64,000 nt of DNA from an uncultured Reyranella sp. Its GTDB lineage: Bacteria > Pseudomonadota > Alphaproteobacteria > Reyranellales > Reyranellaceae. The DNA is taken from NCBI RefSeq assembly GCF_945957355.1, contig NZ_CAMFKM010000002.1:186001-250000 (forward strand), in the 5' to 3' direction. Every line of letters starts with the position of its first letter. The stretch's first letter is position 1. The position numbers and the translations under genes are program-made. The notes beneath the pieces were generated by a model. It worked only from the letters and a program-made list of their open reading frames with translations. It was not told where the DNA came from and ran no database searches. Shown here piece by piece: positions 8,624-17,768 of this stretch.

Positions 8624-8692
8624 TCATTGGATCGCGCCACTCCAGTGGCGCCTCGAGATCGTGAGCGCAACTGGAGTGGCGCGCTCCAATGA
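8624..8692. repeat. Long imperfect inverted repeat (hairpin element)
   Basis: Arms at 8624-8646 and 8670-8692 are 23 nt each and pair with a single mismatch (TCATTGGATCGC against TCATTGGAGCGC at the outer part), with a 23-nt spacer. It starts immediately after the engB stop and precedes the end of the convergent oxygenase gene. It could serve as a bidirectional terminator, but there is no T-run and its size suggests a dispersed REP-like element. Confidence 0.7.
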
Positions 8693-8713
8693 CAAGCCTC
8701 GTGCCGCGTCTTC

Positions 8714-9400
8714 CTAAGCCGCGTCGTGGAAGATGAGACCCAGGGTGAAGCGCTCGCCCTCGCGCACGCTCGAGACGCCGTGGCGCATCGCGGTCCGGTG
8801 CCAGCCGCGCACGCCTTTCGAGGGCCGTTCGTTCACGGCGAAGATCGCGGCGTCGCCCTGCTCGAGGGGCACGACCTCGCCGCGTGACTGCATGCGCGCG
8901 CGCTGCTCGACCAGCATGAATTCGCCGCCCGTGAAGTCGCGGCCCGGGGCGCTCAGCAGCACCACGACCTGCAGCGGGAAGACCATCTCGCCGTAGAGAT
9001 CGCGATGCAGGCAGTTGTAGTCGCCCGGCCCGTAGCGCAGGAGCAGCGGCGTCGGCCGGGTCTGGCCGGCCTCGTGGCACTCGCGCAGCCAGTCCTTCAG
9101 GGCCGGCGGGAAGCGTCTGGGCCGCCCCAGCCGTTCGTTCCATTGGTTGGCCACTCCGGCCAGCTCGGGGTAGAGCGCCTGGCGCAGCCGCTGCACCGGC
9201 GCGGGCAGGTCATAGGCGAAATACTGATACTCGCCCTGGCCGTAGCCGTGGCGCTGCATGACGATGTGCTTGCGGAATCGCGCCTGCTCGGGCCACAGCG
9301 CGGCCAGCGCGCGGCACTCGTCCGGCCCGATCAGGTTGCGCACCACGGCAAAGCCGCGATCTGCCAGGCGTTCGCTCTCTAGAAGGTGGGAAGCTGCCAT
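8714..9400 (-). CDS. 2OG-Fe(II) oxygenase (prolyl-hydroxylase-like)
   Basis: A 228-residue predicted 2-oxoglutarate/Fe(II)-dependent dioxygenase. The iron ligands are visible as HRD in YNCLHRDLYGE and a distal His in WHRTAMRHGVSSV, followed by the 2OG-binding Arg near GERFTLGLIF. The double-stranded beta-helix strands FPLQVVVLLSAPG and GGEFMLVEQ lie between. Substrate unknown; relatives are annotated as 2OG-Fe(II) oxygenases acting on proteins or small molecules. The ATG at 9400 gives the usual N-terminus. It is divergent from argB and convergent with engB. Confidence 0.85.
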   Translation of the reverse strand: MAASHLLESERLADRGFAVVRNLIGPDECRALAALWPEQARFRKHIVMQRHGYGQGEYQYFAYDLPAPVQRLRQALYPELAGVANQWNERLGRPRRFPPALKDWLRECHEAGQTRPTPLLLRYGPGDYNCLHRDLYGEMVFPLQVVVLLSAPGRDFTGGEFMLVEQRARMQSRGEVVPLEQGDAAIFAVNERPSKGVRGWHRTAMRHGVSSVREGERFTLGLIFHDAA

Positions 9401-9451
9401 GCGGACATCCTGACGCGGCGGGGCCGGTTCTTCTATCCGTAAGCCGCCTGA

Positions 9452-9502
9452 TATATTATGCGCCTCGGCGAATTGCTCGGCCCTCTCCCGACCCGGAGAG
9501 GG
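9452..9502 (+). promoter_or_regulatory. argB leader: -10-like element and attenuator-like hairpin
   Basis: An AT-rich TATATTAT at 9452-9459 stands out in the GC-rich sequence and fits a -10 element. Just downstream CCCTCTCC (9481-9488) pairs with GGAGAGGG (9495-9502) around a 6-nt loop and is followed by CTTTCGTT. It lies in the 5' leader of argB, ending 27 nt before its ATG. It could be a weak terminator/attenuator; no arginine-rich leader peptide accompanies it. Confidence 0.4.
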
Positions 9503-9529
9503 CTTTCGTTCAACTGGGGATGCTGTGAA

Positions 9530-10444
9530 ATGGCCGAGGTTGTTCAACCGGACAAGGAGCAGAAGCGGCTCATCCGCATGGCGGAGACCATCTCCAAGGC
9601 CCTGCCCTACATGCGCCGGCACAACGACGCGACCTTCGTGGTGAAATATGGCGGCCATGCCATGACCGACCCGAAGCTCGGCGACCTGGTCGCCCGCGAC
9701 GTCGTGCTGATGAAGCAGGTCGGCATGAACCCGATCGTGGTCCATGGCGGCGGCCCGCAGATCAACAAGATGCTGGAGCGGGTCGGCATCAAGAGCACGT
9801 TCGTGAACGGGCTGCGCGTCACCGACGCGGCGACCATGGAGATCGTCGAGATGGTCCTGGCCGGCTCGATCAACAAGGCGATCGTGGCCGACATCAATGA
9901 ATGCGGCGGCATCGCCGTCGGCATCTGCGGCAAGGACGGCAACCTGATCCTGGCCAGGAAGGTCACCGAGATACGCGATCCCAAGACCGGCGAGCTGCTC
10001 AAGGTCGACCTGAAGCAGGTGGGCGAGCCCGCCAAGATCAACGTCATGGTACTGGAGCAGCTGCGCCGGGCCGACGTCATCCCGGTCGTCGCCCCGATCG
10101 GGTTCGGCGTCGACGATGAACTCACCTACAACATCAATGCCGACACTACCGCGGGAGCGATTGCCGGCGCCATGCGGGCCAAACGCTTGCTGTTCCTGAC
10201 CGACGTGCCCGGTGTGCTCGACAAGAATGGCCAGCTCATCCAGGATATGACGGTCGAGCAGGCCCGCGCCCTGATCGCCGACGGCACGATCTCCGGCGGG
10301 ATGATCCCCAAGGTTGAGAACTGCATCGACGCGGTGAACAGCGGCGTCGAGGCCGCCACGATCATGGACGGCCGGGTGCCGCATGCGCTGCTGTTGGAGA
10401 TCTTCACCGAGGCCGGCATCGGTACCATGGTCAAGCGTTCCTGA
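9530..10444 (+). CDS. argB: Acetylglutamate kinase
   Basis: A 304-residue N-acetyl-L-glutamate kinase, the second step of arginine biosynthesis (ATP-dependent gamma-phosphorylation). Characteristic segments are [10 protein letters not shown] (phosphate-binding Lys and Gly), [20 protein letters not shown], the [14 protein letters not shown] stretch, and the C-terminal [18 protein letters not shown]. It keeps the N-terminal helix typical of arginine-feedback-sensitive hexameric enzymes. The ATG at 9530 matches the family; an in-frame upstream ATG at 9458 is probably leader. It follows the engB block, as in many alphaproteobacteria. Confidence 0.96.
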   Translation: MAEVVQPDKEQKRLIRMAETISKALPYMRRHNDATFVVKYGGHAMTDPKLGDLVARDVVLMKQVGMNPIVVHGGGPQINKMLERVGIKSTFVNGLRVTDAATMEIVEMVLAGSINKAIVADINECGGIAVGICGKDGNLILARKVTEIRDPKTGELLKVDLKQVGEPAKINVMVLEQLRRADVIPVVAPIGFGVDDELTYNINADTTAGAIAGAMRAKRLLFLTDVPGVLDKNGQLIQDMTVEQARALIADGTISGGMIPKVENCIDAVNSGVEAATIMDGRVPHALLLEIFTEAGIGTMVKRS

Positions 10445-10450
10445 TGGGCC

Positions 10451-10479
10451 TTGAATAGCCTGATATTGCTGCATATTTA
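10451..10479 (+). promoter_or_regulatory. Candidate def promoter (possibly leaderless)
   Basis: TTGAAT at 10451-10456 and TATTTA at 10474-10479 are 17 bp apart. Transcription would start about 7 nt later, at or next to the def ATG at 10486. No Shine-Dalgarno lies between. This suggests a leaderless transcript, by inference only. Confidence 0.4.
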
Positions 10480-10485
10480 CTCAGC

Positions 10486-11058
10486 ATGGCCCTCCTGCCC
10501 ATCCTTACCGCGCCCGATCCGCGCCTGAAGAAGAAGTCCCTGCCCGTCGAGACGGTCGACGCCGGCGTGCGGCAGCTCATGGATGACATGCTGGAGACGA
10601 TGTACGACGCGCCGGGCATCGGCCTCGCCGCGCCGCAGGTCGGGGTGCTGAAGCGCGTCATCGTGCTCGACATCGACCGCGAGGATACGAAGACCGGCCC
10701 GCTGTTCATGGCCAATCCCGAGATCGTCGAGGCCTCGGACGAGGACCTGTCCTATGAGGAAGGCTGCCTCTCGGTGCCGGACCACTATTCCGACGTGGTT
10801 CGTCCGGCGGCGGTGAAGGTCCGCTACCTCGACCGCGACGGCAAGACCCAGGAACTGGCCTGCGAAGGCCTGCTGGCGACCTGTGTCCAGCACGAGATCG
10901 ACCATCTCGACGGCATCTTGTTCATCGACCACATCTCGGCGCTGAAGCGGAACATGATCCTGCGCAAGCTCCTCAAGGCGCGCAAGGAACAGGAACGCGA
11001 CGCGGCCGAGCGCGGTCCAGTGAAGACCAAGGTCAAGGATCCCGAGCACGCGATCTGA
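10486..11058 (+). CDS. def: Peptide deformylase
   Basis: A 190-residue type I peptide deformylase, which removes the formyl group from nascent N-termini. All three metal-site motifs are present: motif 1 GIGLAAPQVG, motif 2 EEGCLSVP (Cys ligand) and motif 3 QHEIDHLDG (two His ligands and the catalytic Glu). A charged C-terminal helix completes the protein. fmt, the usual partner, is not downstream here. The ATG lacks a ribosome-binding site, consistent with a leaderless message. Confidence 0.96.
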   Translation: MALLPILTAPDPRLKKKSLPVETVDAGVRQLMDDMLETMYDAPGIGLAAPQVGVLKRVIVLDIDREDTKTGPLFMANPEIVEASDEDLSYEEGCLSVPDHYSDVVRPAAVKVRYLDRDGKTQELACEGLLATCVQHEIDHLDGILFIDHISALKRNMILRKLLKARKEQERDAAERGPVKTKVKDPEHAI

Positions 11059-11094
11059 ACCGTGTCTTTCTGACACGAAACATCGACCCAATCG

Positions 11095-11174
11095 CCATTG
11101 TCATCCCGAGCCTAGCGAGGGACCTTTGATCGTGCGCCGCCAAGGGTCCCTCGCTACGCTCGGGATGACAACGG
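11095..11174. repeat. REP-like long inverted repeat
   Basis: Arms of 33 nt at 11095-11127 and 11142-11174 pair with three mismatches around a 14-nt loop. The core reads TCATCCCGAG...GCGAGGGACC. It lies between the convergent def and metallophosphoesterase genes. Palindromes with this kind of core are widely scattered in alphaproteobacterial genomes, so this is probably a dispersed repeat that may also stop transcription from both sides. Confidence 0.7.
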
Positions 11175-11202
11175 TATTGGAGCAAGGCTCCGCGCAATCA
11201 AT

Positions 11203-12021
11203 TCAATCGATCAGCTTGCCGTCGGCGTCGAAGAACGGATACGGCCCGTCATAGTCGCCGATGACGGCGGCATGGGTCACGAGCTGGCCCTCGTTCCACC
11301 AGTGCAGCATGAAACCCGGCGGCTCCATGCGGAAGCGGCTCGGGGCATCGGGATGGATGTCGAGCGCGACCTGATGCGCCGGACTGGGACAGGTCATGGC
11401 CGGACGGCCGCCGACCTGGGCGTGGATCGTGCGATGGAGATGGCCGCACAGGATCAGCTCGACCTGGCGGTGACGCGCCACGATCTCGGCGAAGGGTTCG
11501 CGGCCTGAGAGGCCGATCTTGTCCATGTGGCCGATGCCGGTGACGAAGGGCGGGTGGTGCATCATTACGAGGGTGGGCACGTCGGGCCGGTCGGCCAGCG
11601 CACGGTCGAGCCAGTCGAGCCGCTCGCGGCAGAGTTCGCCGCCGCCCTGTCCGGGAATCAGCGTGTCGAGGCCGATGAGGCGCAGCGGATAGTCGTCGAT
11701 CGCGAACTGGAGGAACTTCCCCTGCTCCGGCAGGTAGCCGCCGTCGCGGAAGGCCTCGCGCATTGCCTCGCGTTCGTCGTGGTTGCCGGGAATGGCGATG
11801 ATGCGTTGCCGGATCGGCGCCAGGATCGACTTCAGGTGCTCGTATTCCTCCGGTCGTCCGAGATCGACCAGGTCGCCGGTCAGCAGGACGATGTCGGGCT
11901 GCGGGCTCAGCGCCAGCAGCTCCTGCACGCAGCGCCGCAGCATGGCGGCCGTGTCGGCCTTTTTGTAGGCGAGCCTGCCCGGCAGCTTGATATGGGTGTC
12001 GGTGATCTGGGCGATCAGCAT
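11203..12021 (-). CDS. Metallophosphoesterase (CpdA/GpdQ-like phosphodiesterase)
   Basis: A 272-residue calcineurin-like phosphodiesterase. All metal-binding blocks are intact: DTH (residues 8-10), GDLVDLG, GNHDE, MMHHPPF and GHLHR. The architecture matches class III cyclic-nucleotide and glycerophosphodiester phosphodiesterases. Start chosen at 12021 (MLIAQITDTH); upstream codons are non-homologous. It lies 10 bp downstream of the transporter ATPase in the same direction, so it probably belongs to that operon and may hydrolyse an imported phosphodiester. A housekeeping cAMP phosphodiesterase role is the alternative. Confidence 0.85.
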   Translation of the reverse strand: MLIAQITDTHIKLPGRLAYKKADTAAMLRRCVQELLALSPQPDIVLLTGDLVDLGRPEEYEHLKSILAPIRQRIIAIPGNHDEREAMREAFRDGGYLPEQGKFLQFAIDDYPLRLIGLDTLIPGQGGGELCRERLDWLDRALADRPDVPTLVMMHHPPFVTGIGHMDKIGLSGREPFAEIVARHRQVELILCGHLHRTIHAQVGGRPAMTCPSPAHQVALDIHPDAPSRFRMEPPGFMLHWWNEGQLVTHAAVIGDYDGPYPFFDADGKLID

Positions 12022-12031
12022 GGCGGGCTCC

Positions 12032-13074
<1,043 letters not shown>

Positions 13075-13078
<4 letters not shown>

Positions 13079-13881
13079 TCGGAATCCTCTGCCACGAACT
13101 TCGCCGGACGCGGCTTGGCGAAAGCCTGCAGCGCCAGCAGGAGCGGCATGATCATCAGGAAGAAGACGAGGGTGTAGGCGCTGCCGACTTCCAGCCGCAG
13201 CGAGGCATAGGCGTCGGCGAGACCCACCGGCAGCGTCTTGGTGAAGGGCGTGTGCAGCAGCCAGGTCATGTTGAACTCGCCCATGGAGAGCGTCACGACC
13301 ATCAGCGAACCGGCGAGGATGCCCTGACGGCAGTTCGGCAGCACGATGTCGCGGAAGCGCGGCCAGAAGCCGGCGCCGAGCGACGCTGCGCCCTCTTCGA
13401 GCGTCTTGAGGTCGATGGCGCTCAGCACCGCCAGCACACTGCGCACCATGAAGGGCAGGGTGAACAACACGTGGCCGACCAGGATGAAGGCCCACGAGGT
13501 GCGGAAGCCCGACAGGCTGCCGTAGGTGACGATCAGCGCCAGCGCGGTCGCGAGCCCCGGCACCGCCACCGGCAGCACCAGCATCTCCTCCAGCGCGCGG
13601 GTCAGCGCGTTCTGCCGCTTGGCCAGCACATAGGCCGCCGGGATGCCGATCACCAGGGTGACGGCGAGACAGGCGAGCGACAGGCCAATCGAGAGGAAAA
13701 TCGTGTCGCGATAGCCGCTCCACACTTCCATGACCCAACGCAGGGTGAGGCCGCTCTCGATGCCGACGAAGTAGTTGACCGTGAGGCCGGCCATGATCGA
13801 GAGGACCACCGGCACCACGAGGAAGGCCGAGACCAGCAGGGTGAAACCGAGCTGAAGGTAGAAGAGGCCGCGGCGCTTCAT
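13075..13881 (-). CDS. ABC transporter permease (PotC-like)
   Basis: A 268-residue inner-membrane permease with six predicted helices. The cytoplasmic EAA loop that docks the ATPase reads LEEGAASLGAGFWPRFRDIV. The first helix (LGFTLLVSAFLVVPVVLSIM) begins right after a short basic N-terminus. It pairs with the permease 1 bp upstream and overlaps the ATPase by 4 bp. Confidence 0.92.
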
Positions 13882-13882
13882 G

Positions 13883-14701
13883 TCAGCCTGCCGCCGCGAC
13901 GCTGGAGCCGGCGGCCGTGCGCGCCAGCGCCAGTACCAGCCAGGTGACGATGCCCAGAACGAAGCTCAGGGCCGCCGCCATGGCGATGTTCGCCGACAGG
14001 GTGAACTCGGTGTAGATCACCATGGGCAGCACGTTGATCCTGGCGGCGAGCGTGAAGGCGGTGCCGAACGCGCCGACCGCCGTCGCAAAGCAGATCGCGC
14101 CCGCGGAGATGAAGGCGGGCTTCAGGCCGGGAATGATGACGTCCATCAGCACGCGCCACGGCGAAGCGCCCAACGAGCGGGCCGCCTCCTCGAGCTTGGG
14201 GTCGAGCTTCTCGGCGGCGGCCATCACGGTGAGGATGGTGCGCGGGATGGAGAAATAGACGTAGCCCATGAACAGGCCGGAGAGCGTGTAGGCGAAGACC
14301 AGCTTCTCGCCGGTCAGCGCCTGCGTCACCTGGCCGATCAGGCCCTGGCGGCCGGCCAGCATGATCACCATGAAGCCGATCACCACGCCCGGGAAAGCGA
14401 GCGGAAAGGTCAGCATCGACACCAGGAGGGCGTTGCCGGGAAACTTGTGCCGCTGCAGGAACACGCCGGAGATGCCGCTGATGACCAGCGTCGCCGCCGT
14501 GGTCGCCGCCGCCACGGCGAAGGTCGAGACGAGGCTGCCGAGATAGAGGTCGTCGGTGAGGATGGCGGCATAGGCCGCCCAGCCGGTCTTGCCGCTGCCG
14601 CCGATGAAGAACAGGCGCGCCATCGGCAGCAGGAAGAAGGCCGCGAAGACGATGCCGGCGGGCAGCAGCAGAAGGATCAGTCGGCGGGTTTCGTGCCGCA
14701 T
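13883..14701 (-). CDS. ABC transporter permease (PotB-like)
   Basis: A 272-residue inner-membrane permease with about six helices. The EAA loop reads LEEAARSLGASPWRVLMDVI. It forms the heterodimeric channel with the second permease encoded 1 bp downstream. The binding-protein gene lies upstream, separated by about 78 bp containing a hairpin. Confidence 0.92.
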   Translation of the reverse strand: MRHETRRLILLLLPAGIVFAAFFLLPMARLFFIGGSGKTGWAAYAAILTDDLYLGSLVSTFAVAAATTAATLVISGISGVFLQRHKFPGNALLVSMLTFPLAFPGVVIGFMVIMLAGRQGLIGQVTQALTGEKLVFAYTLSGLFMGYVYFSIPRTILTVMAAAEKLDPKLEEAARSLGASPWRVLMDVIIPGLKPAFISAGAICFATAVGAFGTAFTLAARINVLPMVIYTEFTLSANIAMAAALSFVLGIVTWLVLALARTAAGSSVAAAG

Positions 14702-14727
14702 GGTTGGCGGTTCCTCAAACGAGCAGA

Positions 14728-14755
14728 AGCGGGACGGCCTTGCGGCCGCCCCGCT
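14728..14755 (-). promoter_or_regulatory. Intercistronic hairpin between binding protein and permease genes
   Basis: Arms 14728-14739 and 14744-14755 form a 12-bp stem with one mismatch and a 4-nt loop. It follows the binding-protein stop and precedes the permease start. Such hairpins often protect the upstream message so that the binding protein is made in excess; no T-run follows, so full termination is unlikely. Confidence 0.5.
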
Positions 14756-14779
14756 GCGTTGTCGATGGCCTGTTGGAGT

Positions 14780-15790
14780 TCAGTTCACTTCCTTGCGGTA
14801 GCGCTCGACGATCTGCGGCTGCGCCTTGGCGAGGTTCTTCAGATCGACCGGCTTGGCGCGGGCATATTCCGCGTCGGGCAGGAACTTGGCCTTGGCCTCG
14901 GCCGACAGCCGGTCGGCGAAGACCGGGCGCAGATAGGCATTGCCCCACATCGCCTGGCTCTCGTCCGACAGGACGAAGTCGAGCACCTTCTTGCCGTTCT
15001 CGGCATTCGGGCCCTTGTTCACCAGCGCCATCACGTAGGGGAACACCAGCGTGCCTTCCTTCGGGATGACGAACTGCACCGGCGCCTTGTCGGTGTACTG
15101 GCCGCGATAGGCGTTGAAGTCGTAGTCGAGCAGGATCGGGATCTCGCCCGAGATCACGCGGGCATACGAGGTCTGCTTCGGCACGATCGGCTGGTTCTTG
15201 GCCAGTTCCTTGAAGAACTTGATGGCCGGATCGAGATTGTCGTAGGTGCCGCCCAGCGCCAGGTTGATCGCCATCACGCCGAGCTGGCCGACGGCGGCCG
15301 AGGTCGGGTCGAGATAGCCGACCAGGCCCTTGTATTCGGGCTTCAGCAGGTCGGCCCAGCTCTGCGGCACCGGCTTGTTGCCCAGTGCGGCCTTGTTCAC
15401 GAACAGGCCGAGCGTGCCGGAGTGGATGGTGAACCAGTTGCCGTCGGGGTCCTTGAGGTCGGCCGGGATCTTCTCCCAGTTCTTCGGCTTGTAGGGCGTG
15501 AGGACGCCGGCATCCTTGGCCGGGTCGGCCGCGATGCCGCCGAGATAGGTGACGTCGGCCACCGGGCTGCCCTTCTCCGCGATCAGCGCGGCGATGGCCT
15601 GGCCGGAGTTCTTGTTGTCCGGCGGCACGGTGATGCCGAGCTTGGCCTGGATGGCCTTGAGCTGGGAGCCCCAGTCGGCCCATTCCGGCGGGCAGTTGTA
15701 GCAGATGGCCCGCTGCTGGGCGGCGGCGCCGGATACGGTGCCGAAGGCGGCGAGGCCCAGGGCGGCCGCGATGGCCAGTTTCTTCAGCAT
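14780..15790 (-). CDS. Periplasmic substrate-binding protein (Fbp/AfuA-like, COG1840)
   Basis: A 336-residue binding protein with a cleavable signal peptide (about 1-24, cleavage after GAAA). The body resembles the iron(III)/2-aminoethylphosphonate/hexose-phosphate binding group. Key segments are NKNSGQAIAALIAEKG, TIHSGTLGLFVNKAAL, ISGEIPILLDYDFNAYRG and the C-terminal FPYVMALVNKGPN. The tyrosine pair used by FbpA to hold iron is not evident. A phosphorylated organic solute is suggested by the neighbouring phosphodiesterase and DeoR regulator. It lies 4 bp from the regulator gene. Confidence 0.88.
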   Translation of the reverse strand: MLKKLAIAAALGLAAFGTVSGAAAQQRAICYNCPPEWADWGSQLKAIQAKLGITVPPDNKNSGQAIAALIAEKGSPVADVTYLGGIAADPAKDAGVLTPYKPKNWEKIPADLKDPDGNWFTIHSGTLGLFVNKAALGNKPVPQSWADLLKPEYKGLVGYLDPTSAAVGQLGVMAINLALGGTYDNLDPAIKFFKELAKNQPIVPKQTSYARVISGEIPILLDYDFNAYRGQYTDKAPVQFVIPKEGTLVFPYVMALVNKGPNAENGKKVLDFVLSDESQAMWGNAYLRPVFADRLSAEAKAKFLPDAEYARAKPVDLKNLAKAQPQIVERYRKEVN

Positions 15791-15794
15791 GAGA

Positions 15795-16643
15795 TCAACC
15801 CCTCCTTGTTTGACTTGTCGAACCGTTGGACGCGTCGTCTTCCGGCCAGCAGACGAGCCGGACCCCGGCCTCGCGCAGCTTTCCGGCGATGGCGGCGGGC
15901 ACCGGGCGGTCGCTGAACACCGCGCTCGCCTCGGTGATGGTGCCGCCCCGCACCGTGCCGCCGCGGCCGAACTTGGAATGATCGAGCACCAGGAAACGCT
16001 GGCGGCAGTGGGCCGCGAGCGCGCTGCGCATCGTCACCTCGTCGGTGCTGAAGTCGAGCAGGGTGCCGTCCTCGGCCACCCCGCCGACGCCGTAGATGCC
16101 GATGTCGGCGGCGAAGCGGCCGAAGAAGCCATGGGCCTCGCCCGCCACTACGTCGCGGTCGAGGTTGCGCAGGCGGCCGCCGGCGACGGTGATCTCGCAG
16201 GAGGCGCTGCGGCTCAGCGCCAGGGCGACGTTGAGATTGTTGGTCATTACCCGCAGGCCGGCATGGTCGGCCAGTGCCAGCGCGCATTGCTCGGGCGTGG
16301 TGCCGATGCCGAAGAACAGCGAGGCGCCGTCCGGCACCTCCCGCGCCACCAGCCGGGCGATGCGGCGCTTGGCGTCGATGTTCAGGACCTGGCGGGCGGG
16401 ATAGGCGAGGTTCTCGCCCTCGGGCGGCAGCTCGACGCCGCCGTGGCGCCGGCGCAGCAGGCCGCGGTCGCAGAGCAGGTTCACGTCGCGCCGGATCGTC
16501 TGCGGCGTGACGCCAAACTGGAGAGCCAGCGCCTCGATCGACTGGAAGCCGTCCCCGCGGACGCGTTCGACGATGGCGCGGGCGCGTTCTTCCGCCTGCA
16601 TTCCCGGATCCTGAGCCCGCTTCCTGTCCCGATCGATCTGCAT
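15795..16643 (-). CDS. DeoR/GlpR-family transcriptional regulator
   Basis: A 282-residue regulator. The N-terminal DeoR helix-turn-helix is at about 18-72 (FQSIEALALQFGVTPQTIRR). The C-terminal DeoRC sensor, which binds phosphorylated sugars or glycerol phosphate in known members, includes FFGIGTTPEQCALAL, the NNLNVALAL segment, GGRLRNLDRDVVAG and LDHSKFGRGG. The ATG at 16601 would give the usual family N-terminus and is a real alternative to 16643. It is the first gene of the importer operon and probably controls it. Confidence 0.88.
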   Translation of the reverse strand: MQIDRDRKRAQDPGMQAEERARAIVERVRGDGFQSIEALALQFGVTPQTIRRDVNLLCDRGLLRRRHGGVELPPEGENLAYPARQVLNIDAKRRIARLVAREVPDGASLFFGIGTTPEQCALALADHAGLRVMTNNLNVALALSRSASCEITVAGGRLRNLDRDVVAGEAHGFFGRFAADIGIYGVGGVAEDGTLLDFSTDEVTMRSALAAHCRQRFLVLDHSKFGRGGTVRGGTITEASAVFSDRPVPAAIAGKLREAGVRLVCWPEDDASNGSTSQTRRG

Positions 16644-16675
16644 GGTTCGAATGAACTCTGCAGGTCATTGTTTTC

Positions 16676-16698
16676 GTTCATATTACTTTCATATGAAC
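16676..16698 (-). promoter_or_regulatory. Candidate DeoR operator
   Basis: GTTCATAT (16676-16683) and ATATGAAC (16691-16698) are perfect 8-bp inverted arms separated by 7 bp. They lie just upstream of the DeoR gene in an AT-rich island. A related GTTC-GAAT-GAAC palindrome sits at 16645-16656. Autoregulation of the DeoR-transporter-phosphodiesterase operon is the natural reading. Confidence 0.5.
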
Positions 16699-16754
16699 AT
16701 TCGAAGACGTCAAGCGAAGGGACGGCTGAGCGAAGCTCGGCCGGCTAAGCGGCA

Positions 16755-16777
16755 GGACATTGCCTTCGGCAATGTCC
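16755..16777 (-). terminator. Terminator-like hairpin after the Dpp-type operon
   Basis: GGACATTGCC (16755-16764) and GGCAATGTCC (16768-16777) form a perfect 10-bp stem with a TTC loop. It lies 28 bp beyond the stop of the last transporter gene. There is no clear U-run. Confidence 0.55.
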
Positions 16778-16805
16778 GGGAGCGCCGAAGGAAGAGCGAG
16801 CGGCC

Positions 16806-17768
16806 CTACGCCGCCAGCACGCAGCGCACGGCGTGTGCAGCTTCGACGTCGCGCAGCGACGGAACGGCCGTCGTGCAGTCGGGGCGCACGAACTTGCAGC
16901 GCGGGGCGAAGCTGCAGCCCGACGGGACTTCCGCGAGATCGGGCGGGGCGCCGGGGATGGATTCGAGGCGCTGGCCGCGCATGCCGTCGTGCACCGTCGA
17001 GGCCAGCAGGCCGCGGCTGTAGGGATGCTGTGGCGCGTCGACCATGCGCTCGACAGAGGCCATCTCGACCAGCTTGCCGGCATACATGACGCCGATCCGG
17101 TCGGAGACCTCGACGGCCACGCCGATATCGTGGGTGACGAAGATGACGCCGAGATTGAATTCGCGCTGCAGCTCGCGGACCAGCAGCAGCACCTGGATCT
17201 GCACCGTGGCGTCGAGCGCCGTGGTCGGTTCGTCGGCCAGCAACAGGGTCGGATTGCACGACAGGGCGAGCGCGATCATGGCGCGCTGGCGCATGCCGCC
17301 CGACATCTCGTGCGGATAGGCCTTGAGCCGCTGCGCCGGCGAGGGAATGCGCACCATCTCCAGCAGGTCCTTGGCGCGTTTCATCGCCTCGGTTTCGCTC
17401 TTTCCGGTGTGGCGGCGCACCGTCTCGGCGATCTGCTGGCCGATGGTGAAGACCGGGTCGAAGGCGGTCGCTGGCTCCTGGAAGATCATCGAGACCCGCT
17501 GGCCGCGCAGGTCGGAGAGCGCCTTGGGCGCCATGTCGAGGACCTCGTCGCCCTCGAGCTTGATGCTGCCGGACCAGCGCGTGCGATGCTCGGGATGCAG
17601 GCGCAGGATCGAGCGCAGGGTGACGCTCTTGCCAGAGCCAGATTCGCCCAGGATGCCGAGCGTCTCGCCGCGCGCGAGATCGAAGCTGACGCCGTTGACG
17701 GCGTGTACCGTCCGGTCGGGCGTGACGAAGGTGACGTGGAGATCGCGGACCTGAAGCAGGTTGGTCAT
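16806..17768 (-). CDS. Dipeptide/oligopeptide-type ABC ATPase (DppD-like)
   Basis: A 320-residue ATPase. Walker A is GESGSGKS, the signature is MSGGMRQRAMIALA, Walker B is TLLLADEPTTALD and the H-loop is FVTHDIG. The C-terminal oligopeptide extension carries the CSFAPRCKFVRPDC cysteines that usually hold an iron-sulphur cluster in this subfamily. Start at 17768 overlaps the stop of the DppF-like gene (ATGA). It is the last gene of a five-gene import operon. Confidence 0.92.
   Translation of the reverse strand: MTNLLQVRDLHVTFVTPDRTVHAVNGVSFDLARGETLGILGESGSGKSVTLRSILRLHPEHRTRWSGSIKLEGDEVLDMAPKALSDLRGQRVSMIFQEPATAFDPVFTIGQQIAETVRRHTGKSETEAMKRAKDLLEMVRIPSPAQRLKAYPHEMSGGMRQRAMIALALSCNPTLLLADEPTTALDATVQIQVLLLVRELQREFNLGVIFVTHDIGVAVEVSDRIGVMYAGKLVEMASVERMVDAPQHPYSRGLLASTVHDGMRGQRLESIPGAPPDLAEVPSGCSFAPRCKFVRPDCTTAVPSLRDVEAAHAVRCVLAA

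Noticed and set aside
9458..9529. An in-frame extension of argB, or a leader peptide, starting at ATG 9458.
   Set aside because: The added 24 residues are unlike ArgB, contain a hairpin-forming segment and lack arginine codon clusters expected of an attenuator peptide.
13880..15916. A plus-strand open frame of 678 codons opposite the importer permease and binding-protein genes.
   Set aside because: The opposite strand carries complete ABC transporter genes with coupled starts; this frame shows no conserved motif.
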